Source: Zygaena filipendulae (Eukaryota > Arthropoda > Insecta > Lepidoptera > Zygaenidae). Taken from it: 64,000 nt of DNA. The notes under the pieces were generated by a model. That model was not told the origin of the DNA, did not search any database, and saw only the letters and a list, made by a program, of their open reading frames with translations. Shown here piece by piece: positions 23,868 to 35,553 of the stretch; position 1 is the stretch's first letter, and each line of letters starts with the position of its first letter. The position numbers were made by a program, and so were the translations under genes. The DNA lies in assembly GCA_907165275.2 (NCBI GenBank), contig OU015651.1, forward strand, positions 10,624,501 to 10,688,500, written 5' to 3'.

Positions 23868-24080
23868 TGTACAAGTGGTGTGCGGTCCCTCTCTGTATCT
23901 AAAAACACATAAAAACCTTACCTAATAAATAGTTTGCTCATGTTCCTAACAAGAAAAAAGTGAGAGATAAGTGGTTAAAGCTTGCAAGGCGAAACCCAGT
24001 AGGTGTAGTTACAAATTCGGCAATTTATTTCTGTGAAGACCACTTTGATGAGGGACTAATTAGGATTTTGATTTTCAAAA
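23868..24080 (+). pseudogene. THAP zinc-finger domain relic with two in-frame stops
   Basis: The frame starting TAC AAG TGG TGT reads YKWCAVPLC, then stop codons after LCI and after LPNK, then FAHVPNKKKVRDKWLKLARRN and AIYFCEDHFDE. This is the THAP C2CH pattern: C-x4-C near the start with a following proline context, an invariant W (DKWLKLARR) and C-x2-H-F (CEDHF) at the end. THAP domains are DNA-binding modules found in host regulators and in P-element-type transposases. The relic lies on the strand opposite Hs6st, inside its intron between exons A and B. No start codon, partner domain or splice sites in frame were found. The two stops make it a broken copy, probably from a transposon or a retro-copied gene. 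Confidence 0.7.
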
Positions 24081-26071
24081 GTCTTCAACATCCCTACTAT
24101 TATAAACCAGCAAAATAAACTGAAAAACAAAACCTTTTGGCGTGCTTCAGCACCCCAAGTAGGGTTCTAGGAATTTGGTTAGATAGATGAAAGTCTCAGT
24201 TAAAGTCAAAGAATTTTATTCAACGTTGGTCCATAATGTGGCTCTTTTTGACATCAATAAAATTACAATTAGTATTATGACAGCACCCATAAAATATGCA
24301 CACAGCTTCCTAGTGCTATGGCCGAAGAAAAGCTGCGCAACAAACTCACCAGTAGCACGCTGTCAGTTTAAAGTTATATAATACTAGTCTTTTACTGTAG
24401 GTATACATAATATAATACTAGTGATACAGGTGAAGCTAATATAAGAGTGTTAAAAACAAAAACATGTGCATTTTTATTTACTACTCCATACTTTATATAA
24501 CAATGGATATATATAAGATTTCCAGAATTTAATTATGCTCTCAAGAAAATCTGATTCATATTTTTCATCAAATGTAACACATAAAATTTCTACATTTTAC
24601 TGTAAAAACTTCCTTCACTTTTAAGTTGCACATAACTTATAGCATCATCCCCATATGATGGTTGGGAGGACCTGAAATAAATAAAATTTATTAGTATATA
24701 AATACATAAAGTGACAAGTGTGTAGTGTTTCTTCTTCTGATAACTATCTTTGCAAAATTACCTAACTGACATTAGATATTGAATTTATGGGTCTGGAGAA
24801 CAATAGTTTATACTTGTTTGAAAGATAGGTTTGAATAATAATAAAACTTTCTATTAAATTAAAACAATTTAGTGGTATTTCTAAATGAAACCTGCGAAAC
24901 TGCATAACAGTTTATTGGCAGACAAATCACTCCCTTTATACTTTTTTTAATATGTACTGAACCAGCAAGCTTCAAGTACTTACAACACAATACAATAATA
25001 TACTATACTGCACAACATATTTTTTCACCTAATTTAAATTTCTTACAGGTTTATAGCAAAAACTTTTTATTTTGGAATGAGGCCTAACTAAAACTATTGT
25101 TTCTTATTTTTAAAGATATGTTATTCAAAAATTTTGGGATTAAATATTTTCTGGTTCTTTGACCAAAGTAGTTATTAAAAGTTATAATCAGGCAAACTCA
25201 ATATATTTTTAAGTTGATATATTTATTACTCATTATATTTGAAAGTTGTACATAATAGTACTTGTGGAGTTTTGAGAAAAGGTACCTACAAACCTAGTAC
25301 TTAATAAAAAAGTGTTATTTTCTTGAACTGGGAATTTACTAACCTCAAAAATTACCTATGACATATCTCAGTGTTAAATTATTATAGCTTCTGCAAGTTT
25401 AAAATACCTATTAAGTTAAATTTCATCACAAAATACCTGCTATTTCACTTAGCACTACAGATTAATAATAATGTTGTACTTACACGGAAGTTTTTGCATT
25501 TTGAAACTCAGATGAAAGTATGTGTTTGATGCAAGAAACTCTCCCAACATCAACAAATCAATTCCGGGCAAATTAGCGCTATTTGCCTTAATGTAACTGT
25601 TGTTCCATCGTTGATGATACTTAGATATTGCATTTTAACACATTCTACGAATTAAATGATGCAGGAATCACTCGAAACGCGTAACAGACAACATGTAAAC
25701 AATATTATGTCTAGTAACATGCACGGCGATATCTAAACTGTGACGTCATTCGCTGTAATTGGTGTTTCAGTAAACATGGCCGATTGCAGTATTTTATACT
25801 TTTATTTTAATGAAAATCTTATCAATCACAATGTTTAAATGAAAACTGAGTAACTTTTAAGAGTTCTTTTGACATATATTTTTCTCTAAAACCATTATTT
25901 CTTTGATTCTTTAATACTGTCAACATGCCTATTATAAACTTTTCATTTTCTGGATTTACTATTGTGTTTTTTATTTTCAATTCAAATTTATTATACAACT
26001 TATTAGGTGCACGACCTACCTTAACCATTACTTCTTTCCTGCTAATATCTCAAAGTAAATTACAATAATTA
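24081..26071. other. Hs6st intron; mostly unassigned
   Basis: 24190-24380 contains AAAGTCAAAGAATTTTATTCA, GACAGCACCCATAAAATATG and GAAGAAAAGCTGCGCAACAA, which look like a common lepidopteran repeat tail, but I cannot name it. The minus frame 25822-26028 (68 codons, lysine-rich) is not recognised. Confidence 0.35.
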
Positions 26072-26229
26072 CTAACTGCGAATTTCGAAGATTTCGCAGA
26101 AATTCCGGGTTAACAAGTAACCCTATGTCCTTTTCTATAAAGCTGATAAAGTGCATACAAAATTTAATGATGATCGGTTGAGCTCTTAAAGCTTAAAAGC
26201 GTAAAAAACAAACTCAGATTCGCATTTCT
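26072..26229 (-). mobile_element. Lep1-like fragment
   Basis: The AATTCCGGGTTAACAAGTAA, TATGTCCTTTTCTATA, GATGATCGGTTGAGC and CAGATTCGCATTT modules run in family order on the minus strand. The CTAG end has decayed. Confidence 0.5.
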
Positions 26230-26332
26230 AAGATGGTTACCCTAACCATCATTCAAGAGCATGTCGGAGGTCACAAGGACTTTTTCTCCTCACCACGTGA
26301 CAAAGGTAATATTTCAACCAAAATGCACATAC

Positions 26333-26458
26333 CTCGCGACCGGTTCTCTCAGCAGTGTGATGTAGAAGTATCTCCTGTGGGCAATGACGCCCTCATGGCG
26401 GTCCAGCTCGCCGCTGACGCACGCGGTCAGCTCCGTGAAGTCTGCGTGGAGGCCGCAT
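26333..26458 (-). CDS. Hs6st: Heparan-sulfate 6-O-sulfotransferase, internal exon A (most 5' found)
   Basis: This internal exon encodes 41 full codons, from CGLHADFTELTAC to LLREPVA. In the family this segment follows the PAPS 5'-phosphosulfate-binding loop and ends in the 3'-phosphate-binding motif, seen here as LLREPVAR(Y). The enzyme is a Golgi type II membrane protein that moves sulfate from PAPS to the 6-O position of glucosamine in heparan sulfate, which tunes FGF and other ligand binding. The acceptor is ttatcag/A at 26459-26460 and the donor is CGAG/GTATGT at 26331-26332. The exon begins with one base that completes a split codon and ends with two bases (AG) completed by exon B. The upstream exons were not found in the window. 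A LINE end lies about 40 bp outside the acceptor. Identification rests on recognised family motifs, strongly supported by phase agreement with the next four exons. Confidence 0.93.
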
Positions 26459-26499
26459 CTGATAACAACCAAGTTCAATTTTAATAATAATGATAAATG

Positions 26500-26645
26500 T
26501 TCTACGCTTCCCACGATCTACTCCAAGTCATCGTTCCACCTTGCAGCGGGCCTACCCACGCTGCGATCATTGTGGCGGTCCTTGGGGGAGGCCTATGTCC
26601 AGCAGTGGAAGTCTTCCGGCTGATATGATGATGATGAATAAAAAA
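26500..26645 (+). pseudogene. 3' end of an RTE-like LINE with (GAT)n tail
   Basis: The frame LRSLWRSLGEAYVQQWKSSG followed by a stop near 26621 is the C-terminal end of a lepidopteran endonuclease/reverse-transcriptase family. The typical tail GGCTGATATGATGATGATGA follows. Only the extreme 3' end is present. It begins about 40 bp upstream of the acceptor of Hs6st exon A. Confidence 0.65.
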
Positions 26646-26684
26646 ATTAAAGACATAATAAGTATTACCTTTTATTATAATTTA

Positions 26685-26876
26685 GGGCCTATGCACGCCA
26701 TGTTTTTTAAACGCGCCGACGACGCGTGTTTGTAGCGATACAGACGCGATACGAACGCGAGTCAGACGCAGCATGTAGATTTTTATAGGATAAAAGCGCG
26801 CCGTCAACGCACGGTCGACGGGCGTCTCTAAAACGCGCGTCGACGGCGCGTTTAAAATCGTGGTGTGCATAGGCCC
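26685..26876. mobile_element. 192-bp MITE, PIF/Harbinger-like
   Basis: GGGCCTATGCACGCCATG at the left pairs with TGGTGTGCATAGGCCC at the right. TTA lies directly outside both ends (26682-26684 and 26877-26879), matching the 3-bp duplication of PIF/Harbinger elements. Unlike most MITEs here, the interior is rich in CG and GACGCG strings. It lies about 225 bp upstream of Hs6st exon A. Confidence 0.8.
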
Positions 26877-27374
26877 TTAGGTTTACAAATTTTAATCCAA
26901 TTGTTAGGTACTTAAACTGGGTATAGCCGTGCCATAAGTACCAGCAACGTTCCATTAGCACTGATTAGGCAAACAAATATTTTAAGTAAATTACTGTAGC
27001 AGCTCCAGTCATCGTCTCCAGTAGAGCTGGAATCAGCAAAATTCAAAATTGAAGATCGTTTGAAGTCTTAATATAAATACGAGAACCGATGAATAAATAA
27101 GCAAAGCTCTGCTATATAAAATGTAATAACAGTCATAAAAGAAAACGCCCAATACAATGTTAAGTGAAGCCGAAATGTAGTGAAGCGAGGCGTGAAGTAA
27201 CAGATAGGTCGAGTTGACTGCACACGCTTGTTCAGCGGACATCTGCACACGGATTCAGATTGTTACCAGTAACAATGTATGTAGTAGTTTTGCAGAGAGC
27301 ACGTGTTTGTTTAGTCGATTAAATATGATTCAATCCATACATGAAAATTACACGTCCGGACAGATTCATCAACG

Positions 27375-27394
27375 CTGCCTCCCCGGGGAGGCAG
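27375..27394. other. Perfect 20-bp palindrome
   Basis: CTGCCTCCCCGGGGAGGCAG reads the same on both strands. It is GC-rich in an AT-rich setting and lies in a short unassigned region. The chance probability is low, but the function is unknown. Confidence 0.6.
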
Positions 27395-27724
27395 TAGGAG
27401 AAAGCTTAACGGCCTTTAATATAATTATACCCCCAAGGTTGAAACGGGTGAAACGTGATGTAAAAAATCACTTTTTATGACCTATTTAATAAAAAATCCT
27501 AAAATTAATTACAAATACCATACATAGATACTAATACAAATTGTAATGTCGTCCGGAGCAAGCCGTATGTAATTTGCATTATTATTACTATTTTTTGTAT
27601 TTATAAACCGGAAAAACATGTAATAAAAAATTATGAATGTGACCTTAATCCTACCCCGAGGGATTTTTTGCTGGTGTATAAAGTGTATTATACTGAATTA
27701 CGCGTCTCACCTTTGCGCCCTGGG

Positions 27725-27857
27725 GGGCTAAGATGCGCAAGACGACAAAATTTTATCGAGCCATTTTATCGATTCTCGTCGACAAAGCCATACAATATGT
27801 CGACAAGAATCGATAAAATGGCTCGATAAAATTTTGTCGTCTTGCGCATCTTAGCCC
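27725..27857. repeat. Near-perfect foldback, 60-bp arms with 13-bp loop
   Basis: The arms 27725-27784 and 27798-27857 are complementary with one mismatch (GATTCTCGTCGACA against GATTCTTGTCGACA) and enclose AAGCCATACAATA. They begin GGGCTAAGATGCGCAAGACG. No target duplication or coding potential is visible. It could be a very short foldback transposon or the template of a hairpin RNA. Confidence 0.9.
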
Positions 27858-28302
27858 GGCTGGTCGAATTTTGGCAAAAACATAAAGAGACTGGTGCGTG
27901 GATTAGCACAAAGGCAAAAGTTTCCAGTCCGAAAGTGTAACTGACTGCCTAACACTATCAACTGGCTGTCCCTTACATTTCACTCTTTTCACTTGCTCTT
28001 TTAAAGGTTGAATTTCCAAAACCTTTGCTGCTGACTGGTCTACATTATAAAAAGAAGCCTTCTGAATTCAACGATTTAGGCTGTGCTCTGATTAACATTT
28101 AGTTGTAACGCTGGAACTACTAAAGTTACAAACTTAATATCCTACTAATCCAGATGTCGAGTTGGAGAATGAATTGTTCATGATTCGACTTCTGGCGCTA
28201 GTTTGAATTAAGAAAATTTACTCCGCAGGTCAATACTAAACTACAATATAGTAATTCATGCATCACAATTCACAACCACATTAAAGTTGCTCTGAATACT
28301 AT

Positions 28303-28535
28303 TAGCTGTTACCCGCAGTTTCACCCGCGTTAGTCTCGGAGATCCCGCGGGTATTCCGCGATAAAAGTACTAGCCTATATTTTTTCTGTACCCACCCTTG
28401 ACAACGTGTAGGTAGTATATGCAAAATTTGATGTAGTTTCTTCCGCGTTAATTTCAGAGTTCCCGTGGGAATTCCAGGATTAAAAGTAGCCTATGTCGTG
28501 ATCGGTTGAGCCGTTTAGCCATAATATTAGTAAGG
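28303..28535 (-). mobile_element. Lep1-like element
   Basis: TTAGCTGTTACCCGCAGTTTC at the left is a 3' end on the minus strand. A second partial module (CCGCGTTAATTTCAGAGTTCC) lies inside. The right end CATAATATTAGTAAGGATT is the family 5' end. Confidence 0.65.
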
Positions 28536-28661
28536 ATTCATATTTTAAATTGTCAAAACTGTGAATCGTTATGACTGCAGATCAAACTAACTAAGCACAT
28601 CATGCTCGCAAATACAAAAAAGTGTCATTTTATGTTATACAATTTACCTGCGATATCACTA

Positions 28662-28861
28662 CATAGTATAAAACAAAGTCGCCTCCTGCTGTCTGTGCCT
28701 ATGTATGCTTAGATCTTTAAAACTACGCAACGGATTTTCATGCGGTTTTCACAAATATATAGAGTTATTTATGAGGAAGGTTTATTTATATCTATATTTT
28801 ATCCTGGAATTTCCGCGGGAACTCTGAAATGACCGCGGGTGAAACCGCGAGGGACAGCTAG
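28662..28861 (+). mobile_element. Lep1-like element, other subfamily
   Basis: It has the core ACGCAACGGATTTTCATGCGG and ends CCGCGGGTGAAACCGCGAGGGACAGCTAG, a clear hairpin followed by CTAG. Confidence 0.7.
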
Positions 28862-31167
28862 TAATAATATGTATAAAATATGACATTTATAATTATTGAC
28901 AGAAAGGTAAAGTACATAACAGTGACGAACAAGTTTTACGCTCTACATAGAAAACATAATAGAACCAGTATTGAAAATGAATGTATTAGTTTCAGAGATG
29001 TCCGCGATAAATACTGGTTGGGTATGAAACTGGTGTGCAAGAGGTTCACCTTCAGACTGTTTGGCGGCGCGTCGCGAGAGCAGCTGCAGGCGGGCGGACT
29101 GTACAGACAGACGCAACTGTGGATGTTATACAGCTTTAGCAACTATTTTTGTGAAGCAGCTTTTATCCGCTAGGATGAAAACATTTTCAACCGGCTTTAC
29201 ATGCCACAGACGCGCGTTATTGGCGTGAGAGTTTTGCTCACTTCTTTGTGTCAATGTCATACGTCACAAAGGATAAGGTACAATATTATGCGTTTACGTG
29301 CATTTTACGTTAAATATGGGATAGATAAAGATTATGCTGCAGCGAAAACTAAGTGTTGGCAACTGGCTGACACTTCAGCCCTTTTTAGAAGACAGGTATA
29401 GGCTTTTATATCCGAATTCAAAGTTTAAAACGTTAGCTGTTGTCAGTGGAGTGAGCAAAACTGACATTCAGTTGTGAACCAACAGGCTACGCACTAGTAG
29501 AAATTATTAGTCAATATTTTGTAAGTACTCCAAAATCTGAGCTGGTTCAATTACAATATAGTTTTTTTTATGTAGTAGTTATTTTTTGGTATAGTAGTTT
29601 AATATAGTTTTACTTATGGACAAACTTTTCTAAAATAAAAGTTTCCTAAGTTACTCCTTATAACATTAGCCAGTGAAAGTTCCGTTTAAATCGGTCCAGC
29701 TGTTTCAGAGATTAGCCGGAACAAACAGACGACAGCCAGACAAAAATCAAAAAATAATTTTTTACATAAGTACCGTATAATACCTACCTACTTAAAACCT
29801 ACCTTATTTATATTATGCATTCCACTGAAAAGTTGTTAACTTGGAATTTCAAAAAGACACATATTTTATTTATACTGTACATATTTGTAGATTATAGATA
29901 TATAGATATTATATAGATGTTCAACAAATACCCAAAGAAATATAAGTTTAAACTAGAAACGATGTTAATTGTGTGAGTTGTGTTTTACATTTTTTTTTTT
30001 CGATGAAAACAGAATTATAAATAAATACAGTTGTTCGCTTAATAGTTAGGCTAGAAAGTGAGTAGACGTTTAAATGTAAAAAAATAGATAATCAATTCAA
30101 TCAAAAACGTTTGTTTCTCCGAAATGTATTTTACGTAAGTATTACGCAATTATGAGAACAGTGCGGCCAGCGCGGTGTGATGGGATCCTGCGCGTTCACC
30201 GAATCAGTCTGTGCAGTTCTTTACAACGGCTGCGTTGTATTTTGATAGCGGGATAAAGAAGTTGGCGCACAGCCACGACGTGGTTTAGCCCAACAATGTT
30301 AGAAAACACCACTAAGTACTCGCAATCTAACCGATTTCAGACGTAATACGTAGTATCCTTAATGCGCGAGGCATGTTCTTTTTAAGCCTTTTTACGATGT
30401 GGAATGTGAATAAACTAGACTAAAATATTTTTCATAAGGTAGACAATATGTATCTATCTACCTAGGAAATAGAAATTCGGGTGACGTTGGGCCGCGTTGT
30501 CATGCCTTTGAAATAGTCCCGGGAGGACTATCACGGCGTCCGCAGCAAAATTACGAGAATCTCTCTCTGGAGATCTCCAACTCTGTTACGATGTCGTTTC
30601 ATCAGCCCACATGCTTAATTTTATTTTTTATACGTGTACCCGCCCGAAAAAGGTCCAGACCTTGTTTGCGTTTATTTTTATTTTCCGTTTTTAATATAGA
30701 ACTCCATTAGGTACATCCATTAATAGTATTATTTCTCTTCCAGGTTCAACTGTTATAAAACAACACTGAAATATTACAAAAAACAAAAAAAAACAAAATA
30801 TTGCCCTCGTAATAAACAAATTTTTACTTCTACCGATATTACATAACTAATAACACGCGTATTTTAAGTACAACTATACAGAGGAAACCTGTAGCTGTAG
30901 GTACGTCAATTTTCATTCTTTTTTAAACAGGCGCTACAACCGCTTACTGTTGTCCGTTACATTTTAGAGCAAGTGTCTACATTGCTATTAGACCCCCCGT
31001 ATAGGATGCCTGCCCGGACAAGCCTCGCAGATCTGGCAATTTGCCACTCGCATCTGAACACCGAGTGACTGTCGCCGATCTGTCGATATAGTTCATTCAC
31101 CGCACCCCAATGATACAACTACATTCCAAAGCACACACTTCTTTATTGGGGAATCGATACATAAATC
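28862..31167. other. Probable Hs6st intron; no feature recognised
   Basis: 29020-29130 is GC-richer, with an open plus frame (97 codons from 28880) that matches nothing I know. 29640-29720 has a decayed Lep1-like core (AGTTACTCCTTATAACATTAG, AAATCGGTCCAGCTGTTTCAG). Confidence 0.35.
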
Positions 31168-31365
31168 CTTACTAATATTATTAAAATGCGAAAGTGAGTT
31201 TATTTGTTTGTTTGTTTACGTTTTCACGTCTTAACGGCTCAACCGATCATCACGAAATGCATGCATGCACGTTGACAGGGGTACAGAGAACATAGGGTAC
31301 TTTTATCCCGGAATTCCCACGGGAACTCCGAAATTACCGCGGGTGAAACCGCGAGGAACAGCTAG
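31168..31365 (+). mobile_element. Lep1-like element, near-complete
   Basis: It starts CTTACTAATATTATTAAAAT, contains CTTAACGGCTCAACCGATCA and GTACAGAGAACATAGGGTAC, and ends CCGCGGGTGAAACCGCGAGG...CAGCTAG. It is one of the best copies for defining the family. Confidence 0.75.
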
Positions 31366-33349
31366 TCTACACATACATATTACATATTTATACAGGATGA
31401 GTAGAAACGTTTAGTATGTCCAGACGATTATTTCGTAAATTTTAAAGACATTGCAATACTGAACGACATGACATCGCTAAATTCATAAAATGAATAAAAG
31501 CGAAACGTCATTAAGCACGAAATCTCAAAAATGTCTGAAAAATGATATAGAATGTCATTGCTTATGAAGCTGAAATTTGACAGCTAGATAATTTATAGGT
31601 AGGCAACTTCACCTTTGAACAGGTTTCATGAAGTTCCCACAGTATCTCCAAATTAACTCTCAAAAATACGGCTCCTGGTGCGGGTGAAACCGCAGGGAAT
31701 ATATCTGTTTGATCGAGAAGATTGGTTCAAAGCCGTGTTTTTTTAGTTCCATCAACATTTCCTCCGACTTAAGTCATTCATAACTATTCATGTTAGGAGT
31801 TCCTGCTAGAGATAACTCCGAATTTAAGGCAGATTGAACCGCATGCATCAAGTAAATATATAAATGTAGATAACGCTTTAAAATCTAGTACTTTGAAATA
31901 TTTATCTAGTCCGGATCCTAGCATTGAGAGCAGACAGAGAACGCCCACATTAAGATCACTGTCAATATTGTATAACATTTATGACGACCGTTGTCGTTTT
32001 ATACCAACTTTAAATAGTATGGAGTATCGACCATGCTCCATCTATCAGTTCCATTTTATGAAATTGATCGCCTGCGTTGAAAGATAAAATAATGATCATT
32101 ATCTCGCAGGGAAACAATATAAGCGGGTCCCACATAAGGCTGATTGATTGTTTCCTAAATTGTTAAGCGCAGAACATTATTAGGCACTTTGAATAATATT
32201 GTAATATGTTAAAGGTAGGTAGGTACTCGTAAGCAAAGATTTCATTTGATCTTATAAAAATGATATTCTCAACATTGATGTAATATGTAATCGATGTTTC
32301 TCAATTATTTGTTTGGTTTCTTTTCAATTTAATATTGGTATTCATTTCGTTTCTCTGTATTGTTAAATTTCCGGCTTGTCACGTGGATTCTTCAATTTCT
32401 TCCATAAAAACCTTCCAAGACACTCCGTCAAATGTGTGGTAATTGATATATTTGTGTACGATGATAAATAGATGTATGGATTTGACTACAGTATCTCAAA
32501 AAAAAACGCTGGCATTTTTACCGAATGAAATGAGCAATAAGTGCGGTCGTACCTTTGACGGGGCGATTATAAGTTGAGTGACGAAGACAAACGACACTCG
32601 CTTCCGACTGTATTCTAAAGTGGACTCATTAAGCTAACTGCATGAAAATGCACGACTGGCACGTTTCAAAGGGTGATTCTCCGAGAGTCCAATACTGAAC
32701 ACTCTCTTTCAATACGTCCCTCGTTAAACCTATTAATACCCTGTACATTAAATACACCTTAAAAATACACTTTTAAACATATCTAGATTCATTTACCTAA
32801 TATTTTAAAATTATTTTAAGAATATGTAATTAGTAGGCACACGTAATTGCTAATTTGAGTTGGGTGAAAGTCCTTATTTGATTTTGAACAAAGGCCAAAT
32901 TCAAGGGAGCTGATTCCGCTAATTTTCAACGGTTCAAAAATTCAAACGGAACATATTTGTTTGATTTTGATTTAGTTTTGATAGTGAATATAACTAAAAA
33001 GTATTATCTTCTTAGTATCTTTTTAGGTGATATGACGTAGGTAATTATAATTCCATAATCGGCTTTGAGTGAAAAAGGTTTCTTGCTTCTGTATTCTAAT
33101 AAGAAATAACTAATTTAAAGTTGCTCTCGGATTGCAGAAGCCGAGCTCTAATCTGTTAATCCCTGCAGCAGGACCCAGCTCTCATTATATGTCCTCTAGA
33201 TATCTTTTTTATTTTCTGGTCTCTGTGATCTCATTATATGTCCTCTACTACTTATCTTTTTTTGTTTTTTGGTTCGCAATTTTTATTTTTAAACTTAGTG
33301 CAAAAACACTGCTATTTCATCCGTGAATTTTGCCTTTTTTTGCCTTCCG
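31366..33349. other. Probable Hs6st intron; no feature recognised
   Basis: 31620-31700 contains a Lep1-like 3' relic (GGTGCGGGTGAAACCGCAGGG without CTAG). The rest is unassigned AT-rich DNA. Confidence 0.4.
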
Positions 33350-33690
33350 ACGACCATCGGTGGTCTTCGGAACTACTCAATATTTCACTTTCCACTTCTT
33401 AAAATTTTGCTTTTCGAAACCAAATGAACGATTTACTTTAAAAAATACCCAAATCGCTATAGGTGTGCCTATAATTTTTGAAGAGTTCCCTCGATTTCTC
33501 CAAGATCCCATCATCAGATCCCGACTTGGTTGCAATAGAACCTAAGTTGGAGTATAACGCTTTCAAACAAAAAAAGAATTTTCCAAATCGGTCCAACCGT
33601 CTTGGAGTAATCGCGTAACAAATAGGTATACAAAAAAAAAACATTCAGAAGAATTGAGAACATCCTCCTTTTTAGGAAGTCTGTTAAAAA
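33350..33690 (-). mobile_element. Composite repeat, inverted fragment
   Basis: The reverse complement matches the 5' third of 52936-54232: the ACGGTTGGACCGATTTGG context, GGGATCTTGGAGAAATCGAGG and the GAGGATG...AGGAAG start. The poly-T run is short here (about ten A on the plus strand near 33631). Only the first subunit remains. Confidence 0.65.
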
Positions 33691-34983
33691 GCAAAATAAA
33701 GAAATTGCTTTTTTATATGTTCAGGTAAAATAACAATCTAAACATGAAATTCAAAAAGTTTGGTGATACTGCATACGTAAACGAATATAAATATAAAAAA
33801 GGTTGTACCTAATATAAAAAGGTAGCAGGGATTTTTTGAGGGTCGTAAGTAACATACAACTGTCGTCGAAAACTCCAGGTAGCAATTAATTTGGTTGCCG
33901 AGAAATATAATATCTCTAGAGCTTTTCAAGTCGGTTTTACCACAAAAATGAGGTTAATTTGTTTACTTATAACATCTCATTTTTCTTCGTAAAGAAAATA
34001 TTACCTTCTGACCGTAGGTAATCCATACATCGCGTCGTTTTAATCTAATGAGGTGTGCGGAAAGATACTCTTTGCCTCGGATCTACTTTCTGGGCTCAAT
34101 TTTACTAGAGCTACCGACTCATTTCAACAATAAATTAATTATTATTATTGTTTCTAGCATCTATGTTTGTCGTAAGGTATTCATTAATACATATATAAAT
34201 ACTTTAAAATAAACAGCAAAAATCTCGCCATAAAATGACTAAAACAATTCGGTTCGTTCCCCGGCGTAAAAGTAGTCAAAATAAGAATGACAGCTCGAAG
34301 AGCATTAAGTGATGTTTGGAGAATGAGAAAAAACAAAAGACTACGAAGTTATTTTCAATAAGCTACGGAGAACGCCATATTAAATAACCAAAATCTTGGA
34401 AGTGTTTAGAGCAACGTGTTATCGCACCGTAAAGGGAACATTATATAGACTGGGTGCGTGTATCCGGGGCAGTGATCGGACGTATCGTACGGAAACTGTG
34501 CGGTATTATTCCCGGATTATCCGGCACTTGCCACTTGGCCAGGCCTACCCAACCGACGACGCTGCTATTACATTGGTCCTGGACACAACGATTTACGATA
34601 TCAACATCAATCTTTTCGCCACGCATGGATTTGCAACAAACACTTGAAGGTTTAAAATATTGTTCTATTTCGAATACTATAGGTAAAAAATATAATCCGT
34701 GGAAGGCGAGTGAAACTACGGAAAACTAGTAAACTACATTTAATATAACTTGTATAAAACTATAAACCACACTAATGGAAGTACAGGCTTTGGGCCTTGA
34801 CCCTGAAGTCTGAACAACTGTTGGGCTGCCAAGCTTCGATTATCAAGATTTTAATCACGGCTTGTTTGAAGCTTTGAATAAATTACACTATAACAAAAAT
34901 AAATAAAGTAAATCCCCAGCATTTACGACACATATTATTATTGAAGTGGCATGGTAATTAGAATAATCTAGACATCTAGACAT
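33691..34983. other. Probable Hs6st intron; no feature recognised
   Basis: 34396-34650 is open in several frames and richer in GC, but no product is recognised. Confidence 0.35.
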
Positions 34984-35553
34984 ACATAATATAAATAAAA
35001 TTAAAGTGTCCGTTTGTAATTTCAAATTAGCAGCTTTTCACTTAATAGTTCACGACGACCCGATTGGCGCAGAGGTCACCATGCCTACCCGCTAATCAAG
35101 GGGTTCCGGTTTCGATTCCCGGTGGGGGTGGACTTTGTGTGATGAACACAGGGTTCCATTTTCCAGTGTGGGTGTGTTTATATATCTATAGTACCTACAA
35201 TATAATAAGTAATTCTATGTAGTATACACCACGTTTGCTTGGTTTCCACGACGCAAGCTAATAATAGCTTACTGTGGGATCAAGTAAATCTGTGTGTTGT
35301 GATGTGGATTATTATTATTATTATTACTTAATGCATATGAAAGTAAATATATACGGTACCTACTAACATCGAATTTTTTTTTTATTTTCTTTGTCTGTCT
35401 GTTGGTCGGGGTAATCTCTGAAACGGCTGGACCGATTTTAACGAGACTTTCACTGGCAGATAGCTGATAAGGAGTAACTTAGGCTACTTTTTATACCGGA
35501 ATTCTCGCGGGATCTCTGAAATGAACGCGGGCGAAACCGCGGGGAACAGCTAG
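34984..35553 (+). mobile_element. Lep1-like element split by a SINE
   Basis: The 5' part AATATAAATAAAATTAAAGTG (34988 on) and the 3' part from TTTGTCTGTCTGTTGG (about 35389) to CGCGGGCGAAACCGCGGGG...CTAG are interrupted by the SINE at 35050-35325. An uninterrupted relative is 55438-55846. Confidence 0.7.
35050..35325 (+). mobile_element. tRNA-derived SINE, copy 1, nested in a Lep1-like element
   Basis: The A box TGGCGCAGAGG (35065-35075) and a B-box-like GGTTTCGATTCCC (35108) show a tRNA head. The body has GGACTTTGTGTGATGAACAC and GTGTGGGTGTG and ends in an (ATT)n tail. ACTTAAT occurs before (35040-35046) and after (35326-35332), a possible target duplication. It splits the Lep1-like element 34984-35553. 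Confidence 0.75.

Noticed and set aside
29020..29130. Possible missing Hs6st exon in a GC-rich patch
   Set aside because: Neither minus frame gives sulfotransferase motifs, and there is no suitable donor after a two-base phase.
35050..35130. tRNA gene
   Set aside because: The A and B boxes are present, but the B box has an insertion, no cloverleaf closes, and the body and ATT tail are those of a SINE.
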